Source of the DNA: Manduca sexta
Taxonomy: Eukaryota; Arthropoda; Insecta; Lepidoptera; Sphingidae
NCBI RefSeq assembly: GCF_014839805.1
Contig: NC_051129.1
Coordinates: forward strand, 7,134,920-7,198,919
Direction: 5' to 3'
Length of the DNA: 64,000 bases
Below are positions 59,746 to 64,000 of the stretch, one piece after another (position 1 is the stretch's first letter; every line of letters starts with the position of its first letter). The notes under the pieces are model-generated. The model saw nothing but the letters and a program-made list of their open reading frames with translations. It searched no databases and was not told where the DNA came from. A program made the translations under genes and the position numbers.

Positions 59746-59822
59746 TAATTCATATAAAATTTTCTAACTAAGTCTTTGTTATAAGTCTTTTCAAAGAAAG
59801 GTCTTGGAGTATTCTCTTCAAC

Positions 59823-60384
59823 CTATCGAACGTACGCTGGGGCGTAACCGAAAGTAGAGCGTACTAATGGAGCAGAGGCGTAAGGGAATGGAGCGGCGTA
59901 TGCAGCGGGGCCGGGGAGACCGTAAGGAGCAGCGTAGGGTGCAGCGGCGTAAGGTGCAGCAGCGTAGGGTGCAGCGGCGTATGCAGCAGGTCCAGCGATG
60001 TAAGGAGATGCGGCGAAGGGAGCTGCGAAGGGCGCAGCTACAGGCGCGGCTAACGGAGCAGCTAACGGTGCTGCCAGAGGGGCGGCCAAAGGTGCAGCGA
60101 CGGCTGGAGCAGCCACCAACGGGCTGAGAGCCCTGTTGACCACGCTTACTTGGGCAGCGTAAGGCGGAATGTTCTGAGGTACCGCATGAGCATAGCCGAT
60201 TTGCGCAGGCGCCACCAGGGGGGGCAGCAGCTACAGCTGGTACTGCACTGGATTCAGCTCCAATGGCGAACGCCGCAGCGACGAGAACGATCTGTTAAAG
60301 AGACATTTTAATTAGCAAATCGATGGTCTTTATAAACAGGAAAATATTAAACAATTTTTTACTTACAGATTTGAAAGAGAACAT
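59823..60384 (-). CDS. Ala/Pro/Tyr-rich cuticle-type protein with a frameshift in a 7-C run
   Basis: Minus-strand exons are 60384-60367 (MFSFKS) and 60291 down to 59823, with a 75-nt phase-0 intron (GTAAGT donor, GTTAACAG-type acceptor). The frame from the micro-exon gives MFSFKSIVLVAAAFAIGAES, a signal peptide, then S-A-V-P-A-V-A-A-A-P. At the run of seven C (plus-strand G at 60218-60224) the frame moves off. The long open frame that follows (to TAG at 59825-59823, about 130 codons) is in the next phase and encodes I-G-Y-A-H-A-V-P-Q-N-I-P-P-Y, then A-A-P-L repeats and A-Y-A-A-A-P-Y units ending APAYVR. One surplus C explains the break; without it the protein would be about 161 aa. Read literally, the micro-exon frame leads into a short, unrelated tail. 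Repeats suggest a cuticle structural protein. Confidence 0.75.
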
Positions 60385-60459
60385 CTTGCTTAGTTTGGTA
60401 GTGAACCTTTCTTAACGAAAAGAAGATTTAGTGTGTGACTATCGAAAAAAAGTGTAGCC

Positions 60460-60466
60460 TTTTATA
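60460..60466 (-). promoter_or_regulatory. TATA box of the 59823-60384 gene
   Basis: The minus strand reads TATAAAAGG, 76-82 bp before the ATG. Confidence 0.58.
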
Positions 60467-60479
60467 CCATGTTTATTGT

Positions 60480-61134
60480 AATTCAGATATCGTTCGACAA
60501 ACCGAACATTTGACGTATCGCGGACGTTCATTTGCTATTCGCGGTGGCACGCGTGGAGAAATGGATCACATTGAGAAATTCTTTGTGAAATTTTTCTTTA
60601 GATTCGTGAAGTGCATTTATTGATGTGAGGAATTTATAAGAGATCCTTATTTCCGATATGTAATTAATTGTAATATGGTTACGTATATTATGTATGACTA
60701 TATTTGCTCTTTAAACATGCATTTTTAAATACGTAATAGCAAGTTATGAATTATGATTATAAGTAATTGTTCGCTTAAAATAACTTATCATTAATAGGTA
60801 CTAGTTTGGTGTGGAACACGTTTCCATTTTTTTCCTTCTCAGAAAAGTGTCGGCACAATCCGGAACTATAGTTTTTATTGGTCATTCCTTTTGACATTAC
60901 CAACTTTTTGCTAGTCACTTTTTATTGTTGCAGACATAAAACTTCCAAAAAAATCTATTCGCGCCACTCCCTACTACCTACAGTGTCTTAGTCCAGACTT
61001 TGACCTATGCTGTACTTTCAGTTGGTCGTCCTCCAGCGGTATCGAGAATGAATACCGACTTTGTATATCGAGTTTAGACTTGATTGGTGCAAAATTCTAT
61101 CCGATTTCTATTTTGTGTAGTAATAGTTTTTTGA
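60480..61134. other. Intergenic DNA, no gene seen
   Basis: AT-rich spacer; the 62-aa frame at 60435-60623 has no supporting signals. Confidence 0.4.
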
Positions 61135-61456
61135 AGCGGCGATAGCCTAGTTGGGTGTGGAACGGACTGCCAAGACGAATGTCCGCAGGTTCAAATCCCA
61201 AGGGCACACACCTCTGACTCTAAAAAATCATGTGTGTATTCTTTGTGAATTTATCGTTCGCTTTAACGGTGAAGGAAAACATCGTGAGGAAACCTGCACA
61301 TCTGAGAAGTTCTCTATAGGAATTTCGAAGGTGTGTGAAGTCTACCAATCCGCACTAGACCAGCGTGGCGGACTAAGGCCTAATCCCTCTCAGTAGTAGA
61401 GGAGGCCCGTACTCAGCAGTGGGCAAGTATATAATACAGGGCTGATATTATTATTT
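61135..61456 (+). mobile_element. tRNA-like SINE, family B, full length
   Basis: The most complete family-B copy. It has head 'GCGGCGATAGCCTAGTTGGG', B-box-like 'GGTTCAAATCCCAAGGGCAC', body 'AACGGTGAAGGAAAACATCG', 'GAAGTCTACCAATCCGCACT', and 3' end 'AATACAGGGCTGATATTATT'. It lacks a reading frame. The head and B box indicate RNA polymerase III origin. Confidence 0.78.
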
Positions 61457-62451
61457 AATAGTTTTTTGAATATATTTCATACCTGGCTGTAAAGCACCCG
61501 TCGTAAATGTCAATATAAAACCTGGACGTATTCGGGCGTCTATAAATCCTGATATAGGTCAGAATAATTCCGACAACTATGACGGGAAGCAAGTTTTCTA
61601 TGCAGGTTAATATACTCAAACTACACTGAACTTACCATCAAATCCAGTGACTGATAAAGAAACTTGTTCTAATGTTTCTTTACAACTCGCCACCCGTCTA
61701 AAGACACGCCCGTAATAGACTCGTTATCGCTTTCTAAGCTATCAATCTTAGGGAATGAGTTTTAGCAATCCCACCTAAAATGTTTAAGAACCATGGATAA
61801 ACTCGTAACTGCAAAGGAAATTAGGATCGGGAGTGGTTTCATAGCCCTCCGACAATCTCCCTCATAAGCGCAACAGTATGCTGCCGCTTCGTAGCTAGTA
61901 TTGCTATTCCGAACGAACCATTCTATTCGCGTTGTAAGCGATCACGTCTACTGGGTCAGCATCTGTGTGGCACCTTTAACATTTTATTTTAAGCCTAGAA
62001 ACAAGTTCATAGTTCTTTCTTCAACCTCCATATTATCGAAGATGATTATAATGCTCATACTTCCTATCTATATTCAATAAACCTATTAAAATGCGACTTC
62101 ATTTTATTTTCCTTTTAAAATTGTGGTTGTCCGTATAAATAATAAAGTCTGACTCCATAACTTTATTCTCTTGGTTTCACCATTACCCATAAAAATAGAT
62201 AGTGATCCAGGTAATTACCATGCACGTACCATGGGTTGTGTATGACAAATAACAATAACGTAAGACTGAACAACTCTCTATGTGCATTATATAATGTAGT
62301 GAAATTGGTGTGTACAAAGTCGAAATTAGAATGCTCCGTCCGTCAAACGTGTCTGGGCCAAAAACCACAGTGCCAACAATGTCCTGCGCATTATTTAGAT
62401 ACGCGCACGCGCATCGCGTCCGCGTTGTTGCCCAACAGAAACAAAAGGCAG
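61457..62451. other. Intergenic DNA upstream of the last gene
   Basis: Mixed composition, no repeat recognised. 62380-62450 is GC/CpG-rich ('ACGCGCACGCGCATCGCG') and directly precedes the TATA box of the 62538 gene, so it is likely proximal promoter. Opposed frames at 62183-62548 (-) and 62236-62532 (+) overlap here without support. Confidence 0.4.
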
Positions 62452-62458
62452 TATAAAA
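62452..62458 (+). promoter_or_regulatory. TATA box of the 62538-63136 gene
   Basis: TATAAAA 80-86 bp before the ATG, just downstream of a CpG-rich stretch. Confidence 0.58.
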
Positions 62459-62537
62459 CATGCCGATACCCTGGGGACCACACAGTCCATCGCTCTTTTC
62501 AGTGTAATCAACTGAGCAGTCACATAACCTAAGCAAA

Positions 62538-63136
62538 ATGATTGCCAAATTCGTTGTAAGTATATTAAACCAAATTTTTGTAGGCTTAACAGTTTAGTGT
62601 CTTTATTATACCGATGGAAATACTACCATTTTCGATGTCAAGTAATAAAAATATTCAAGATAAAGAGATCTTTATGGGGTGTAGACCAAGTACACTGGAA
62701 AGTGGGACATCTGTATCGTGGTTATCATCAATGATAACGAGCATTGTTTCCGAACATCCCGACCAATATTAGAAATATTGATGAAGTTTTCTCCTGACTG
62801 ATGCAAAATAAAAACTGATCAAAATGTAATTCGTTCTAGATTGTTATCGCCCTGGCCATCGTTTCCATCAACGCGAGTATTGCACCACTTGCTGCTCCTG
62901 CTGCAATTGTGGCCCCTGCAGTGGCGCCGGCGGCGTACATCGCGCCTTACGCCAGCTCGTACTCGGCTCACGCAGTGAACCACGCCGTCGCTGCCCCTGT
63001 AGTAGCCCCTGCGCGAGTAGTGGCCCCTGCCCCTGTGTTCGCCGCAGCCCCATATGTAGCCCACGCCGCACCGCTCGTGGCCCCCGCCGCGCCTGTCCTA
63101 GCCGCCAGATACCTGTCAGCCCCTTACTACTTATAA
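62538..63136 (+). CDS. Ala/Pro/Val-rich secreted cuticle-type protein, 104 aa
   Basis: Exons are 62538-62555 (MIAKFV) and 62840-63136, with a 284-nt phase-0 intron (GTAAGT donor, TCGTTCTAG acceptor). The protein starts MIAKFVIVIALAIVSINAS (signal peptide), followed by A-A-P-A repeats, a distinctive Y-A-S-S-Y-S-A-H-A-V-N-H-A-V segment, V-V-A-P-A repeats, A-P-Y-V-A-H-A-A-P and the end ARYLSAPYYL. The S-S-Y...N-H segment sits where the 40261/45460/50976 genes carry SSQY...N(G/R)L, so it may be a distant form of that motif. Typical of low-complexity cuticle proteins; structural, secreted role inferred. AATAAA occurs at 63293-63298, about 155 nt after the stop; AATATA is closer. Confidence 0.82.
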
Positions 63137-63299
63137 ACGAATTTGGTAACCTCATTGCCTAGTGACTTGCTCAATATTGTATATTCCTAATTGTTATTGT
63201 TTATAATATGTGAAATATAAAATTATAAATCAGACTTGTATTTACTTATTTAATAACCGCTAAAACAGCAATTTGAATACGAGCAATTTATTAATAAAA

Positions 63300-64000
63300 C
63301 ACCGGTCATGAGCGAGTGAACCTTGTTTGACAAGTATTCAAATTAATGTATGTGTACTAATATTTATAGAAATAAAATATGTTTGCTTATACTATTTTAG
63401 AAATTTAGTACAAGAAAGCAATGAATAATCTAAATAAGATACAAATGCACTTCAAAGTTTCATCTCAGTTACACTTTCTACTCATTGTTTTAATGTTTTG
63501 AACGGTTAAGCTTCCGCTACTTTACATTTAATAGCCACATTGTTAATTTACTACACTGAAAGATATCTTAACCATATAAATAATGATTGCAAATAAAGAA
63601 TATTTACCACTTTTCTCACGGTCATTTAAAAACACTATTAATTATCTGTTAAGTAATGTGTATTTTACTAACAAGTGGCACATTTACCGCTGTGTACTTT
63701 AGTACTTAGGTAGATATTAAATTTAATGTGCCTAATGTGTCAACACTTGGACTTTAATATCCGACAGGTTAGCATGGGTTAGCCGGTTTGTTTACTTTAT
63801 ATCGTGATAACAAGCCAGTATCAACATGCGACCTCCTTTTGAATTTGATTTAAAAGGTGATTAGAGGTACAACTAAATTATTTATTGAGACTAATTACAA
63901 ATATTTGGGACAAACGTATTATAGTCAAATATTGTATATTAATCTATTTCAAACGCAAGAGAGGGTAATGTCTCTCGAGCCGACATATTCATATCGACAA
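63300..64000. other. Intergenic AT-rich DNA to window end
   Basis: No gene, promoter-exon pair or recognised repeat in the last 700 bp. Confidence 0.45.

Noticed and set aside
1..64000. CRISPR arrays, operons, ribosome binding sites, prophage or viral genes
   Set aside because: None seen; gene structure, introns, TATA boxes and SINE/LINE content are those of an insect nuclear genome.

Overview
The window is animal nuclear DNA, most likely from a moth or butterfly (Lepidoptera). It is AT-rich and crowded with short dispersed repeats, including tRNA-like SINEs and 5'-truncated LINE ends of kinds common in lepidopteran genomes. The genes are small, intron-containing and preceded by TATA boxes. 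No bacterial, viral or CRISPR features were seen.

The recognisable gene content is one family: thirteen small genes (plus one weaker candidate), almost all coding for secreted Ala/Pro/Val/Tyr-rich low-complexity proteins of the insect cuticle type. All thirteen share one plan: a TATA box about 40-95 bp before the ATG, often an A/C-rich leader (AAACAAAC-like), a tiny first coding exon of exactly 12 or 18 nt, one phase-0 intron inside the signal peptide, and a GC-rich second exon holding the rest. These genes are easily missed by ORF finding because the true ATG lies in the micro-exon.

Layout. 1-4600: LINE and SINE debris. 4675-5429 (-): YAAPVAAA-repeat cuticle protein. 10442-30117: five short AYTAPVA/SPYSYY proteins in mixed orientation (10442-11536 -, 14203-14631 +, 18048-18539 -, 26512-27071 -, 29276-30117 +), four with nearly identical second exons. 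A different 50-aa secreted peptide gene (27905-28643 +) sits among them. 30200-40200: about 10 kb with no confident gene, but a possible small peptide gene (31286-31488), two striking hairpins and a 364-bp foldback element flanked by TTAA. 40261-63136: six longer cuticle-type genes (40261 +, 45460 +, 50976 +, 56725 +, 60384 -, 62538 +), three of which share an SSQY...N(G/R)L motif. Two of the six (40261 and 60384) are broken by a single extra C in a C run, which may be sequencing error or real decay.

The genes probably act together as structural components of cuticle, secreted by epidermal cells; this is inferred from composition and signal peptides. The five short ones also resemble proteins that databases label 'neuropeptide-like precursor 4', but nothing in the sequence shows peptide-hormone processing. 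The most notable signals are homogenised second exons beside divergent introns and flanks, a shared promoter module (TGTCCTTC, 8-9 nt, TATAAAGTC), and the two small secreted peptides that do not fit the repeat family.
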